A DNA stretch of 64,000 nucleotides from Paenibacillus sp. GM2 (lineage in GTDB: Bacteria > Bacillota > Bacilli > Paenibacillales > Paenibacillaceae). Below the pieces are notes generated by a model, which did no database searches, was not told the origin of the DNA, and saw only the letters and a list, made by a program, of their open reading frames with translations. A program made the translations under genes and the position numbers. This document shows, piece after piece, positions 25,902-35,776 of the stretch (within the stretch, counting starts at the first letter, position 1; the number at the start of each line of letters is the position of its first letter). The DNA lies in contig NZ_LN831279.1 of NCBI RefSeq assembly GCF_900069005.2, positions 3,118,389-3,182,388 on the forward strand, read 5' to 3'.

Positions 25902-27452
25902 CTAACTCATTTTACCTACAACCTTAACTCTTAATCGTGTTGCATTTTCCGGATGATAGGCAAGCGGAGTCTCTTCCACTTCAACCAATTTTATCGTAGC
26001 GAAATCGGCTCCTGCGATGACCGCTTGCTTCACTGCTTTTTCCTCAGCATCCTTAAGCGACTCCTCTCGCGGTGCCCGCGAATAAATATAGATCTGCTCG
26101 TATTGTCCGCTAATCTGAGAGATCGATGCGCCGATGGCATTCGCAACTCCGCCGTTCTCCACTTTCACGATCTCCGCTACTCCTGGAATCTCATCCGGAA
26201 TAATTACGCTGCCGCCGCCTACGAGTACGATCTGCACATCTTCGGAAGAAGTTTTCATCTTATCGATCGCTTTGGCAATGATCGAAGAAATTACCGATTG
26301 AACTTGTTTCGCAAACCCTTCATCGATATGACTGACCAAACTCTTGTCTCCCATATCAGCTAGTCCGAGGCGAACCGCGATGTCCGTCGCAGTCATGGTG
26401 TTCCCACCAAATACAAGCGCTTCTTCTCCGATCCTGTAGCCTACACTATCTGGGCCAACCGTTATTTGTCCACCCTCTACACGCACAATGCTTCCACCGC
26501 CAAGCCCTACCGAGATGATATCCGGCATTCTGAAATTGGTGCGAATATCACCTATTTCTACCGCTACAGAGGATTCTCTTGGAAATCCATCCTGCAAAAC
26601 ACCGATATCCGATGTCGTACCACCTACGTCGATAACCATCGTATCCTTAATATTTGCCAAATAGGAAGCTCCCCGAATACTATTCGTTGGCCCGCAAGCA
26701 ATCGTAAGAATCGGGAATTGCTTGGCATATTCAATCGACATGAGCGTACCGTCATTTTGGCATAGGTACACTTCAACATCCTTGATCCCTTCCGCTTCTA
26801 ACGCATTAGCAAAACCTGTGGCGGTAGTTTCGATAACATGGCATAAAGCCGCGTTCAGAATCGTTGCATTCTCCCTTTCAATCAGACCAACAGATCCGAT
26901 CAGGGATGAGCAGGAAACCTTGTAGTTTTCCCCATATGCTTCCCAGATGAAGTCACGTACCTTGAGCTCCTGATCATTTTTGATAGAGGAGAATACACCG
27001 ATAATCGCAATAGCCTCTACTTTATCACGCCACTTCGCAAGCAGCTCATTAATCTCTTGCTTGTCGATCTCACCAAGCAATTGACCATCATACTCATAGC
27101 CACCCTGAACCAGAGCATAGTTGCCGGTTAGTTTTTCTACCATATCTTGCGGCCAAGCCGTATATGGAGGAACAGAAGCGGTAGCGGGGAAACCCAAGCG
27201 AATTACACCAACTTTGGCCAACTTCTTCCGTTCAACGATCGCATTGGTGCACTGTGTTGTCCCAAGCATGGCATGCGTGATTTTTGTCTTATCAACCTTC
27301 GCTTCCTGCAATACTTTTCGCAGCGACGTCACAATCCCTGTCTTTATATCCAGTGTCGTTGGCGATTTCACGCTATGGATTAACCGGTTATGCTCGTCCA
27401 GAATAATAGCATCTGTATTCGTGCCGCCTACATCTATTCCAATTCTATACAT
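25902..27452 (-). CDS. Hydantoinase/oxoprolinase (HyuA-like) family protein
   Basis: Protein of 516 aa of the hydantoinase/oxoprolinase family, whose members hydrolyse hydantoin- or oxoproline-type rings in an ATP-dependent manner. The N-terminal domain starts with the ATPase-like GIDVGGTNTDAIIL (4-17) and contains the AMLGTTQCTNAIVERK block. The main domain carries TMVIDVGGTTSDIGVL (about 272-287) and VGLGGGSIV. The second subunit (HyuB type) is absent; at 516 aa this is the short single-domain form often seen next to DUF917 proteins. It overlaps the DUF917 gene by 8 bp, showing translational coupling. Exact substrate unknown. Confidence 0.9.
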   Translation of the reverse strand: MYRIGIDVGGTNTDAIILDEHNRLIHSVKSPTTLDIKTGIVTSLRKVLQEAKVDKTKITHAMLGTTQCTNAIVERKKLAKVGVIRLGFPATASVPPYTAWPQDMVEKLTGNYALVQGGYEYDGQLLGEIDKQEINELLAKWRDKVEAIAIIGVFSSIKNDQELKVRDFIWEAYGENYKVSCSSLIGSVGLIERENATILNAALCHVIETTATGFANALEAEGIKDVEVYLCQNDGTLMSIEYAKQFPILTIACGPTNSIRGASYLANIKDTMVIDVGGTTSDIGVLQDGFPRESSVAVEIGDIRTNFRMPDIISVGLGGGSIVRVEGGQITVGPDSVGYRIGEEALVFGGNTMTATDIAVRLGLADMGDKSLVSHIDEGFAKQVQSVISSIIAKAIDKMKTSSEDVQIVLVGGGSVIIPDEIPGVAEIVKVENGGVANAIGASISQISGQYEQIYIYSRAPREESLKDAEEKAVKQAVIAGADFATIKLVEVEETPLAYHPENATRLRVKVVGKMS

Positions 27453-28548
27453 GGCTAGCCACCGCCTTGCTTATCAGTTCTTCAATCGGCGCATATTCGT
27501 AATCATACCCGAAGTATCTCGGTCCCACCGTCTTAATCCCCATTTCGGTTCTCCACTTGGGATGCGCTGGCAACCCGATAACGCGGACGCGTTTTCCATA
27601 TTTCAAGCTCTCCGTTGTTACGGGCAGCAAGGTTTCGTAGTCAACCAAACAGATTAAATCCGGCGTCATCGCTACAACCTGACCGTTCTTCTCGGCGAGC
27701 AGGTTTTCATTCTGAAAATAAACTTTCATCTGCTCGTCTTTGTTCATCTCAATGCCTTCCAGGTTCATTTTGCCAAAATTAAAGCCGCCCTTCGTTTCCC
27801 GAATGACATCAGTTATTTTCCCCTGGAACAACTCATATCCGGAGGTCAGGCTTAAAAGCTGCTCAAGCTTGTCTTTGGCATCTCTATTTTTGGCAGAAAT
27901 GATCTCTCCGATCTGCTCTGATAAAGTCACGATGTGATGGACACCGCTTTTCTTGATCTGGGCTCCCGTCGTTGGATACAGGCTTACTAAAGCACTGGCC
28001 CCCATCTCCACTGTTGCTGTACGCGCCAACCGTTCCGTCCATTTATTGTCGATTGTTTCGAAAATACCGATGTTCCCTTTCTCATCTGTAATTGCGATCG
28101 GTGCAGCCGAAATGCCGTCGAGGTTGAACGTCACCATTTGCAACTCGGGAAATGCTCTGCCCATGCCATCGCAATCAATCAGCGGTAGATTCAACTGTGC
28201 TGCAACGACGATCGGAATCATAGAATTAACTCCGCCCGCCTCCATCGGAAAGGTGCCTGAAATTTTCTCTCTGCCCAAATACTTGGCCAGCTTCTGAAAC
28301 ACCTTGACAAATTCGTCGCCTTTCGGGAATTTCTCTATCAATACGGAGGGCGCGCCCATCATCGCAGACGGAATGAAGAAGTCTTCATCTTCAATTTCAT
28401 CCACAGAGTAAAGCTTTACAGGTCCGTTTTTTTCTATGGCTGAAAGAGCCATAAGTTTGCCGATATAAGGGTCTCCGCCACCCCCTGTTCCTAAGAATGC
28501 AGCGCCGACGGCAATATTCTCAATCGCTTGTTGATCTAAATATCTCAT
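27445..28548 (-). CDS. DUF917 (S-methyl thiohydantoin desulfurase-like) family protein
   Basis: Protein of 367 aa with the DUF917 signature: AAFLGTGGGGDPYIGKLMA (about 17-35), the Gly-rich N-terminal motif, and FPMEAGGVNSMIPIVVAA. The family has been linked to thiohydantoin desulfurase activity and commonly sits next to HyuA-like proteins and nucleobase-type permeases, as here. The start abuts the permease stop (TAAATG), with GGAGGG in the preceding gene end. Its 3' end overlaps the HyuA-like gene. I infer that it acts with HyuA on a hydantoin-like ring; the actual compound is unknown. Confidence 0.88.
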   Translation of the reverse strand: MRYLDQQAIENIAVGAAFLGTGGGGDPYIGKLMALSAIEKNGPVKLYSVDEIEDEDFFIPSAMMGAPSVLIEKFPKGDEFVKVFQKLAKYLGREKISGTFPMEAGGVNSMIPIVVAAQLNLPLIDCDGMGRAFPELQMVTFNLDGISAAPIAITDEKGNIGIFETIDNKWTERLARTATVEMGASALVSLYPTTGAQIKKSGVHHIVTLSEQIGEIISAKNRDAKDKLEQLLSLTSGYELFQGKITDVIRETKGGFNFGKMNLEGIEMNKDEQMKVYFQNENLLAEKNGQVVAMTPDLICLVDYETLLPVTTESLKYGKRVRVIGLPAHPKWRTEMGIKTVGPRYFGYDYEYAPIEELISKAVASHV

Positions 28549-29814
28549 TTAATTTCCCTCCAATAGGACTGACTTTCTGGCCATGATCCGGTAGCAAACC
28601 ACATACAGAACAAAAGAAATAACGATGCCGATCAATGGCTGATTCGATACTTGGGGCAAGCTTGGGAAGAAGGACAGCACAACGGGCAGGCAAGCAATGA
28701 TGGAACCGATCAGCCAGGAGATCACTCCCAGACGATTAACCCCCTCTGTTTCCTTCCAACGATTCTTATCCCCCTTGTTCATAACCCAATAAGAAGCGAT
28801 CATAACCCCTGCTACTGGCGGAACCATTGCTGACAAGACCGACATAACGGGCGTAAAATAATTCAAAATTCCGATTACCGCAAGCACCGTCCCAATGAGT
28901 CCCGCCACCCCTACTGCCCATTTCTCCTTATCCTTGGAAATATGCAATACGTTGGTAAGGGCAAATCCACCTGAAATAGCATTAACCATGTTTGTTTTCC
29001 ATGTAGCCAGGATTAATACTACACCCCCAATAAAAGGCGTCGTAATATTTATAAAGACAGCTGCAATATCACTAGTCTGATAAGCAAAAGATAGAATTGC
29101 GCCCACACTAATCATCAATACCCCAGAGGGGACAATACCGATTAATGCTGCCTTCAATACATCGGAACGTTTTCTCGAAAATTGCGAATAATCGCCTGCA
29201 ATAACGGCCCCTAAGGCAAATGAGCCTATTGTTACAGCTAGTCCATCCATGAAGTTCATTTGCTTCTCAGGCCGGTAGCTCCAAATATGATGAACGGAAT
29301 CCATCGTGAACGCTTGGATTAAGCCATAGATACAGATCACAATAAGTAGAGGCACTGCTATATAGCTAAGTACTCGAAGTACTTTAATCCCGTACATCGC
29401 TGAAAAGACCATAACCAGACCACTAATTAATGAAGCCAGGGGAACTGGGATCGTCATTCCATACCCCGCGAGCAGATTAGCCAGCGCTGCCCCGCATACA
29501 TTAGCCTGAATCCCGAACCACCCGAGGCAAGCAATGGCGAGAATAATGGATAAAATGGTGCGCGAGCCCTGTTTGCCAAATACCTGAGCTGCGACTTGAA
29601 CGGTTGATTTACCAAGATCCGTGCTCTGAATGCCCTGAAGAATCATCAGGACAACGATGATGGAATAACCCAAAAAGGCGATCCATAGTGTTTTGGATAA
29701 ACCCATCCCTGCGATCAGCGTATTCCCCACCAGGAGGCCTGGTATACTGATGACCGCTCCGGCCCAAACCATCCCCAGGGTGAACCAAGATTGATGCTCC
29801 CCGTCCTTTCTCAT
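28549..29814 (-). CDS. NCS1-type nucleobase permease (CodB-like)
   Basis: Integral membrane transporter of 421 aa, about 12 helices, of the cytosine/purine/hydantoin (NCS1) family. Recognisable blocks are WFTLGMVWAGAVISIPGLLV at the N-terminus and FALGAVIAGDYSQFSRKRSD in the middle. ATG 29814 is preferred over the start at 29892 because GAGGGGGAG lies 7 bases upstream. It is the first gene of an operon with the DUF917 and HyuA-like genes, so it should import their substrate. The PucR gene upstream on the same strand is the likely regulator. Confidence 0.9.
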   Translation of the reverse strand: MRKDGEHQSWFTLGMVWAGAVISIPGLLVGNTLIAGMGLSKTLWIAFLGYSIIVVLMILQGIQSTDLGKSTVQVAAQVFGKQGSRTILSIILAIACLGWFGIQANVCGAALANLLAGYGMTIPVPLASLISGLVMVFSAMYGIKVLRVLSYIAVPLLIVICIYGLIQAFTMDSVHHIWSYRPEKQMNFMDGLAVTIGSFALGAVIAGDYSQFSRKRSDVLKAALIGIVPSGVLMISVGAILSFAYQTSDIAAVFINITTPFIGGVVLILATWKTNMVNAISGGFALTNVLHISKDKEKWAVGVAGLIGTVLAVIGILNYFTPVMSVLSAMVPPVAGVMIASYWVMNKGDKNRWKETEGVNRLGVISWLIGSIIACLPVVLSFFPSLPQVSNQPLIGIVISFVLYVVCYRIMARKSVLLEGN

Positions 29815-29938
29815 ATCATTTCTCCCCCTCATTAAGTGAATTTTTCTTATTATAGAAGGTTTCATAGCATTACGTCTTTTGCTAAAACCCAAAAAAAATC
29901 CGCAATTTTTGTCCTTTTGACAAAAGTTACGGATTCAA

Positions 29939-31504
29939 CTAGCTGTGTATCAGCCGATAAATCATACAAGCAATGCAAACATCATAAAATTCGGAATTCA
30001 CCGTTACATCATAACCAATTAATTCGCTGATCTTTTTAATCCGATATTTCACTGTGTTTTTATGCACGAACAGCATTTTTCCACAGGCATCATAATTCCC
30101 TTTGGCATCTAGCAAAAAGGTCATAAGCGTCTTAAGCGAATCCGGATCGCCGAGAATGGGATCAATAACCGCCAGCCATTCCTCAAGGACTTCCTCGCCT
30201 TGTGCGCTCAGATCGATCGCCTGTTTCATCGAACGCATCTCAGCAGCCGTATATAATTTACGATGCTCATAAATCAGATGGACCTTCCGTCCCACACTGT
30301 TGACCAGCCGGTACATACGCCGAACATCTTGCGTATTTCTCATTCTGGGGGCATAGACCATTTCGGATATAAGCGAGGAAGAATTCGTTGTATCGATATA
30401 TTCGGCTGCAATCTCATACTCATTGTACTTGCAAGAGCAATTTCCCATAAGCGCAATGATACAATGATCGACGGTTTGGATTACCGCTGTTTTGTAATAG
30501 TTGAACAAATACTCTTCCAGCTCTTCGCGAATCTGATTTTCTTTTGTCAAATCCTGAATAAATACGAGCCACATCATCTGAATGGAAGCGACATCGATAT
30601 GGAGAAGATGAGCCAGCCTTCGCATTTTATCGCTCTCATCATTAATAATCGCTTTTACCAGGGCGTATTCGCTGACCTCGTTGTGCTTATCCCCCCACAG
30701 GTTGATGGCCACCTGTACAACCTCGCTGATTTTATCGATGGTCTTCGCGGGTAATTTTGAATTCTCTTTAATTAGAAATAGATACAATACTTCTCCGTTT
30801 TTTTGATGAACACTTTTGTATTCCACATAGCAATCGCAATTAGGTTCTGCTTGTTCCTTCACGCCATTTAATAAATAGGGAGCATAGACATCTATAAGAT
30901 GAGCCACATCTAACGATGAATTACGAGGCCACATCACTTGATTCATAATTTCCATATGCGTATTCGTCAGGATGATGTTCGCCTTCAGCCGATCAGACAA
31001 AAATTTAAGTGTAATTTCAACGCTTCGTGAGTGCTCTGGCAGCAAGGACACTTTCTCTAATGCTTCGTTCACAAAATTATCGTTGATCGTCTGATTGTTC
31101 AGAACAATCGCTTCCATCACTTCATAGATCACTTCATTATAACGAAGTGAAAAGTCATTTTCAGGCATGCAAATGATGATGAAATTTTTGGACGCTGCTA
31201 ATTGCAGCACCTCTTCGGGTACTTCGGGAATGATGATTCCCACATAATATAGAATCAGTCCGACTTCACCGAGCCCATACAAATACTCAACCGCTTCACA
31301 CTGCTTCTCTATACTATCTTTAATGGAGTAAAAAGAACTGATCACCATCTCTTCCGCATACCACTCTTCTTGAACCGAATTGACGATCCGGGAGGAATAA
31401 TTCGCGTTTGAAACCTCCAGTACGGATAAAGAGGAAATGGTACGGTGAAGATTACTCTTTCCAGTCAGTACCTTTGCTCCTCGAAAGGAAGGCAATTGCA
31501 GCAT
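29939..31504 (-). CDS. PucR family transcriptional regulator
   Basis: Regulator of 521 aa. The N-terminal PucR domain (about 1-125) begins LQLPSFRGAKVLTGKSNLHR and contains VGLILYYVG. The middle is a GGDEF-like CdaR fold. The C-terminal PucR helix-turn-helix is clear in MLFVHKNTVKYRIKKISELI (about 475-494). Family members control purine, hydantoin or amino-acid use in response to the pathway compound. It is encoded directly upstream of, and in line with, the permease/DUF917/HyuA operon, 125 bp away, and should regulate it (inference). Ribosome binding site is weak (AAAAGA). Confidence 0.92.
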   Translation of the reverse strand: MLQLPSFRGAKVLTGKSNLHRTISSLSVLEVSNANYSSRIVNSVQEEWYAEEMVISSFYSIKDSIEKQCEAVEYLYGLGEVGLILYYVGIIIPEVPEEVLQLAASKNFIIICMPENDFSLRYNEVIYEVMEAIVLNNQTINDNFVNEALEKVSLLPEHSRSVEITLKFLSDRLKANIILTNTHMEIMNQVMWPRNSSLDVAHLIDVYAPYLLNGVKEQAEPNCDCYVEYKSVHQKNGEVLYLFLIKENSKLPAKTIDKISEVVQVAINLWGDKHNEVSEYALVKAIINDESDKMRRLAHLLHIDVASIQMMWLVFIQDLTKENQIREELEEYLFNYYKTAVIQTVDHCIIALMGNCSCKYNEYEIAAEYIDTTNSSSLISEMVYAPRMRNTQDVRRMYRLVNSVGRKVHLIYEHRKLYTAAEMRSMKQAIDLSAQGEEVLEEWLAVIDPILGDPDSLKTLMTFLLDAKGNYDACGKMLFVHKNTVKYRIKKISELIGYDVTVNSEFYDVCIACMIYRLIHS

Positions 31505-31747
31505 ATCTTTTACAGTTATCCCATGTTACTCACCACTTCTTCCAGGTTATCCAAAGTTATTTCACGAAATGAATTACCGATCAATATATCAAATTAAAAG
31601 CAACATGTAAATTCAGATTTTATCACCCTTTAGACCACCTGTTAGGCAGCTCCTATTCAACAGCATAAAAACTATTATGTTCCTTTTATTGATCCGCTAT
31701 ACATTCAACTCTAGTAAATTAGCCTTATATTAATTCCAGTAAATGGA

Positions 31748-31776
31748 TTGACTTAATAGGTATATTATCTTATACT
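31748..31776 (+). promoter_or_regulatory. Sigma-A promoter of the M14 carboxypeptidase gene
   Basis: TTGACT (31748-31753) and TATACT (31771-31776) with a 17-bp spacer. The rest of the roughly 300-bp divergent gap from 31505 is AT-rich and shows nothing else that I recognise. Confidence 0.8.
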
Positions 31777-31832
31777 CGCAACTAATCACTAGACTTTCTA
31801 CTTATTAACAGATGAATGGGAGACGTGAGGTA

Positions 31833-33314
31833 TTGATTAAGTCACCAGTTTCAAAGGCTACTCCATTGAAAAGAGCTCTATTCTTCCTATGTTTGTTACT
31901 AGTAGCCTCTTTTTTTGAAGCACCGCAATCTGCTAAGGCATCTACAACTATCGTAAATCCTAACCAAATCTATTCTTATTCCATTATGCAAAGAGATATT
32001 AAAAAACTCGCAGATGCCTACCCTGATCTAATAGCTTATGAAACAATAGGACAGACGAAATATGGCCGGGAGTTATGGGCTGTCAAATTAGGCCGGGGTA
32101 AATCCGTCTTATTTCTTAATGGATCTCATCATGCCAGAGAATGGATAACGACAACTCTTTTAATGAAAATGATTGATACCTATGCTGCTGCCTACGATAA
32201 CAATACAACAATCTCAAAATATAACGTACGCGAATTGCTGGATCACGTAAGCATTTGGTTTGTTCCGATGGTTAATCCGGATGGTGTGACCCTATCACAG
32301 CAAGGAACCGCAGGTCTGCCAGCCAATCTGGCGAAAACCTTAAAGCAATACAATGGCAACAGCGCTAACTTTAATCGCTGGAAAGCCAATATGCAGGGGA
32401 TCGATCTGAATCGCCAATACCCGGCCCAATGGAACACTATTAAAAATTCCAAAGCGTATCCTTGGCACCAAAATTATAAAGGCACTCAGCCGGCTCAAGC
32501 TCTAGAAGTACAAAGTATGATGAATTTTACATACAAGATCGACCCTGAACTTACAATTTCCTATCATAGCTCGGGACAAATCCTATTTTGGCACTTCAAC
32601 ACGCTTAGTAAAAATCTATCTAGAGATAAAGCTATTGCTGCGGAGATAAGCAAGCTTACAGGATATTCTCTGGTTCAGCCTGAGAAAAACCCTTCCGGCG
32701 GAGGCTATAAAGACTGGTTCATCCAAGAGTTTGGCCGCCCTGGCTATACGATCGAGGTGGCAGAATATGCTGGAGAACGAAGCGTACCATTAAGTGCTTT
32801 TAATGGAATCTGGTCCGAAAATAAAGAAGTTCCGTTATTTACAGCGCAAAAATCCTATAATCTTTGGCTGGAAAAGCAAAAGGTTCAATATCTCCGGCAA
32901 TCTATGAGTCTATTAGCGGAAACTAAATTGTATAGCAAGATTGGAGCTGCAGACAGCATATCCAATCTGAAGCCACAACAGGTTGAAGTGACAGCTCAGA
33001 AGGGCGACTGGTATCAGGTGGTTAGCAACCAGGGGACTGGTTGGGTTCAACCGTCACCAGGTAAGCTAGCCGTTGTTGAGGATATGAATGCCACCGCCGA
33101 TCTTAAGGATAACGCTTATACCTATAAATATCCGGATGCTTTTTCCCCTAAGGGTTCCACTCTGAGTCCACAAACCGTTCAGGTCATTGGGCGTTGGTCC
33201 GATTGGCTCCTTATCAATACTAACAATGGCAACTGGTGGATTGACGGTCGCCATATAGAGCTAAATCCGACTCCTGAGGAAGCCGCTCCTGATGTAGCGC
33301 CTGAAAAGCAGTAG
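31833..33314 (+). CDS. Secreted zinc carboxypeptidase, M14 family, with SH3-like tail
   Basis: Exported metallopeptidase of about 493 aa. I favour the TTG start at 31833, with GGGAGA 9-10 bases upstream, over the ATG at 31812 that lacks a ribosome binding site; the choice is not certain. A signal peptide (ALFFLCLLLVASFFEAPQSAKA) is clear. Counting from the ATG at 31812, the zinc ligands are H107 and E110 in GSHHAREW and H252 in SYHSSGQ; catalytic Glu is E315 in YTIEVAEYAG. Arg in DLNRQYPAQW fits the substrate carboxylate site. Two SH3-like modules follow the catalytic domain (about 365-480), suggesting cell-wall targeting. Family members of this type cut gamma-D-Glu peptides of peptidoglycan or trim ordinary peptides; sequence does not decide. 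Confidence 0.9.
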   Translation: MIKSPVSKATPLKRALFFLCLLLVASFFEAPQSAKASTTIVNPNQIYSYSIMQRDIKKLADAYPDLIAYETIGQTKYGRELWAVKLGRGKSVLFLNGSHHAREWITTTLLMKMIDTYAAAYDNNTTISKYNVRELLDHVSIWFVPMVNPDGVTLSQQGTAGLPANLAKTLKQYNGNSANFNRWKANMQGIDLNRQYPAQWNTIKNSKAYPWHQNYKGTQPAQALEVQSMMNFTYKIDPELTISYHSSGQILFWHFNTLSKNLSRDKAIAAEISKLTGYSLVQPEKNPSGGGYKDWFIQEFGRPGYTIEVAEYAGERSVPLSAFNGIWSENKEVPLFTAQKSYNLWLEKQKVQYLRQSMSLLAETKLYSKIGAADSISNLKPQQVEVTAQKGDWYQVVSNQGTGWVQPSPGKLAVVEDMNATADLKDNAYTYKYPDAFSPKGSTLSPQTVQVIGRWSDWLLINTNNGNWWIDGRHIELNPTPEEAAPDVAPEKQ

Positions 33315-33366
33315 TGGGAGCTTCCTGATGCAGAGGTCCAAATAGTTACTGATTAAAAAAACAAAA

Positions 33367-33403
33367 GCTATCGCATGATTAGAAAATCTATTCATGTGAT
33401 AGC
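33367..33403. terminator. Bidirectional terminator between M14 and ferritin-like genes
   Basis: GCTATCGCATGA and TCATGTGATAGC form a 12-bp stem with one wobble. On the minus strand it is followed by TTTTGTTTTTTT, on the plus strand by a weaker T-rich stretch. Confidence 0.85.
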
Positions 33404-33442
33404 CTATTTATTTTCAAGTCATATCTTGTTCCCTAGCTTCAA

Positions 33443-33871
33443 CTAATCGATTAAACCCTTCAACAGCTCAACATGCTTTCGGTCCTGCTCCAAAATAGCA
33501 TGGATCAGCTCGTAGCTTTCTGAATCGAGGTGACCTCTGACGATCTCCTCAGACATTTCAACAGCGTAGTGTTCTTCGCCTTTTAAAGCACTTTGTAGAA
33601 TACTTTTCGTATCCTCGGGCATTTTCAGCTTGCTCATAAACCCTTGTACAGAACCGACAAACCCTTCATCGTCGGCTGGAACCTCACCAAGATTCTGGAT
33701 TCTTTCTGCCACCCTCATCGCATGCCGTTTGTGATCCTGTTGAATTTGCTGGAACTGTGTCTTTATATCAGGCTCCTGCAATTTCTCGATAAAATGCTCA
33801 TACGCATGGATTCCCATATACCGCCCTTTTAGAAAAGTATTCAGCGACCTCACAATATTCTCATCAGTCAT
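33443..33871 (-). CDS. DUF2383-like ferritin-fold protein
   Basis: Small protein of 142 aa with the helical, Glu/His-rich pattern of the DUF2383/PA2169-like ferritin-fold family. Each helix pair has E-x-x-H-type spacing: AYEHFIEKL, DHKRHAMRV, GEEHYAVEM, EQDRKHVELL. These could bind a di-metal centre, though no activity is established for the family. ATG 33871 is chosen because AGGAGG lies 7 bases upstream; the longer reading begins with TTG at 33976 inside the groEL-side terminator. It is monocistronic between two strong terminators. Possible stress or spore-related role is only a guess. Confidence 0.85.
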   Translation of the reverse strand: MTDENIVRSLNTFLKGRYMGIHAYEHFIEKLQEPDIKTQFQQIQQDHKRHAMRVAERIQNLGEVPADDEGFVGSVQGFMSKLKMPEDTKSILQSALKGEEHYAVEMSEEIVRGHLDSESYELIHAILEQDRKHVELLKGLID

Positions 33872-33974
33872 GGAGTATCCTCCTATCATCATTTCAATTA
33901 GCTCCGATACCCATAGATTCTGCATGATTTCCATCAAATATACCGTGTTATGGATGTGGTCTAGGAATATAAGC

Positions 33975-34012
33975 AAAGGAGGCTTCTCGTAAAAGAACGA
34001 GAAGCCTCCTTT
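33975..34012. terminator. Terminator of groESL
   Basis: AAAGGAGGCTTCTCGT and ACGAGAAGCCTCCTTT form a perfect 16-bp stem with a 6-base loop. It lies about 70 bp after the groEL stop and just upstream of the ferritin-like gene. Confidence 0.92.
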
Positions 34013-34082
34013 ATTTATACTATGTGGTCAACCGACATTCATTCGGATAAGACCCTTGATGCTACAGGCTTTTCAGCCTATA

Positions 34083-35711
34083 TTACATCATACCGCCCAT
34101 TCCACCCATGCCGCCCATGTCAGGAACAGCTGGTGCAGCCGGTTCTGGCTTATCAGCGACTACCGCTTCAGTAGTCAGGAACAAGCCTGCTACGGATGCT
34201 GCATATTGCAGTGCGGAACGCGTTACCTTCGCAGGGTCAACGATACCTGCGTCGAACATGTTCACCCATTCGCCTGTAGCTGCGTTGTAACCTACGCCTA
34301 CTTCTTCCTTCTTCAGGCGTTCTACGATAACAGAGCCCTCTTCACCCGCATTCGCTGCGATCGTGCGAACTGGCTCTTCCAGAGCGCGAAGAACGATGCT
34401 TGCGCCTGTCTTCTCGTCGCCGCTCAGGTCAAGTGCTGCGACTGCGTTATATACGTTCACGAGCGCTACGCCACCGCCCGATACGATCCCTTCTTCAACC
34501 GCTGCGCGAGTTGCGTTCAGGGCGTCCTCGATGCGAAGCTTGCGTTCTTTCAATTCCGTTTCTGTAGCTGCGCCAACTTTGATCACCGCTACGCCGCCAG
34601 CCAGTTTAGCCAGACGCTCTTGCAGTTTCTCCTTGTCGAACTCGGAAGTGGTCTCTTCCAGCTGCGCACGGATTTGGTTCACTCGAGCATCGATGTCGGC
34701 TTTGTTGCCACTGCCGTCCACGATCGTTGTGTTCTCTTTCGTAACGATAACTTGACGTGCATTACCAAGCTGATCGATAGTTGTGCTCTTCAGATCCAGG
34801 CCGAGCTTCTCGGTGATTACTTGACCGCCAGTCAGAGCTGCGATATCTTGCAGCATTGCTTCACGACGGTCGCCGAAGCCAGGTGCCTTAACAGCTACCG
34901 CGTTGAACGTTCCGCGCAATTTGTTCAAGATCAGCACCGTTTGTGCCTCACCTTCGAGGTCTTCTGCGATCACAAGCAATGGTCTGGATTGTTGTACGAT
35001 CTTCTCCAGAAGTGGCAAGATTTCTTGCGTGCTGCTGATCTTCTTGTCCGTGATCAAGATATATGGATTGTCGAGGACGGCTTCCATCTTATCGGTATCT
35101 GTGATCATGTATGGAGATACATAGCCACGATCGAATTGCATACCTTCTACCACTTCAAGCTCCGTAAAGAAACCGCGGGATTCTTCAACAGTGATCACAC
35201 CGTCTTTGCCTACCTTTTCCATGGCTTCGGCGATTTGTTCGCCGATTTCTTCGTCTGCTGCAGAGATCGCAGCTACTTGAGCGATCGATTGCTTGCCTTC
35301 GATCGACTTGGAGATCTTTTGCAGCTCTTCAACCGCTACTTTCACGGCTTTGTCGATCCCTTTGCGAAGACCGATTGGGCTTGCGCCTGCAGTTACGTTC
35401 TTCAGGCCTTCACGAATCAGGGCTTGTGCAAGTACCGTTGCTGTAGTTGTACCGTCACCAGCTACGTCGTTGGTCTTCGTTGCTACTTCTTTGACGAGCT
35501 GAGCACCCATGTTCTCGAATGCATCTTCCAGTTCAATCTCTTTCGCGATTGTTACACCATCATTGGTGATCAACGGGCTGCCGAATTTCTTCTCCAATAC
35601 AACGTTGCGGCCCTTTGGACCAAGTGTTACTTTTACTGCATCTGCCAAAGTATCTACACCACGTAGCATTGCGCGACGTGCTTCTTCACTAAATTTAATT
35701 ACTTTTGCCAT
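34083..35711 (-). CDS. groEL: Chaperonin GroEL (Hsp60)
   Basis: Large chaperonin subunit of 542 aa, the standard length, forming the 14-mer that folds proteins in the cytoplasm with ATP. Apical and equatorial landmarks are present: KVTLGPKGRNVV, the nucleotide motif AGDGTTTATVLAQALI, and the C-terminal Gly-Met tail ending GGMGGMGGMM. It follows groES on the same strand with a 65-bp gap, has AGGGAGG upstream, and ends before a strong terminator. The pair is expected to be repressed by HrcA through the CIRCE site ahead of groES. A long plus-strand reading frame across it (34056-35666) is a composition shadow. Confidence 0.98.
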   Translation of the reverse strand: MAKVIKFSEEARRAMLRGVDTLADAVKVTLGPKGRNVVLEKKFGSPLITNDGVTIAKEIELEDAFENMGAQLVKEVATKTNDVAGDGTTTATVLAQALIREGLKNVTAGASPIGLRKGIDKAVKVAVEELQKISKSIEGKQSIAQVAAISAADEEIGEQIAEAMEKVGKDGVITVEESRGFFTELEVVEGMQFDRGYVSPYMITDTDKMEAVLDNPYILITDKKISSTQEILPLLEKIVQQSRPLLVIAEDLEGEAQTVLILNKLRGTFNAVAVKAPGFGDRREAMLQDIAALTGGQVITEKLGLDLKSTTIDQLGNARQVIVTKENTTIVDGSGNKADIDARVNQIRAQLEETTSEFDKEKLQERLAKLAGGVAVIKVGAATETELKERKLRIEDALNATRAAVEEGIVSGGGVALVNVYNAVAALDLSGDEKTGASIVLRALEEPVRTIAANAGEEGSVIVERLKKEEVGVGYNAATGEWVNMFDAGIVDPAKVTRSALQYAASVAGLFLTTEAVVADKPEPAAPAVPDMGGMGGMGGMM

Positions 35712-35776
35712 GAATAAATACCTCCCTATATTTTAAATCCAACTGTTCAGCCGTTATATTCAAGCCAAGTGCTTAA

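Noticed and set aside
34056..35666. 536-codon plus-strand open frame opposite groEL
   Set aside because: It mirrors the groEL codon pattern, has no ribosome binding site and a Cys/Phe/Arg-rich composition typical of antisense shadows.
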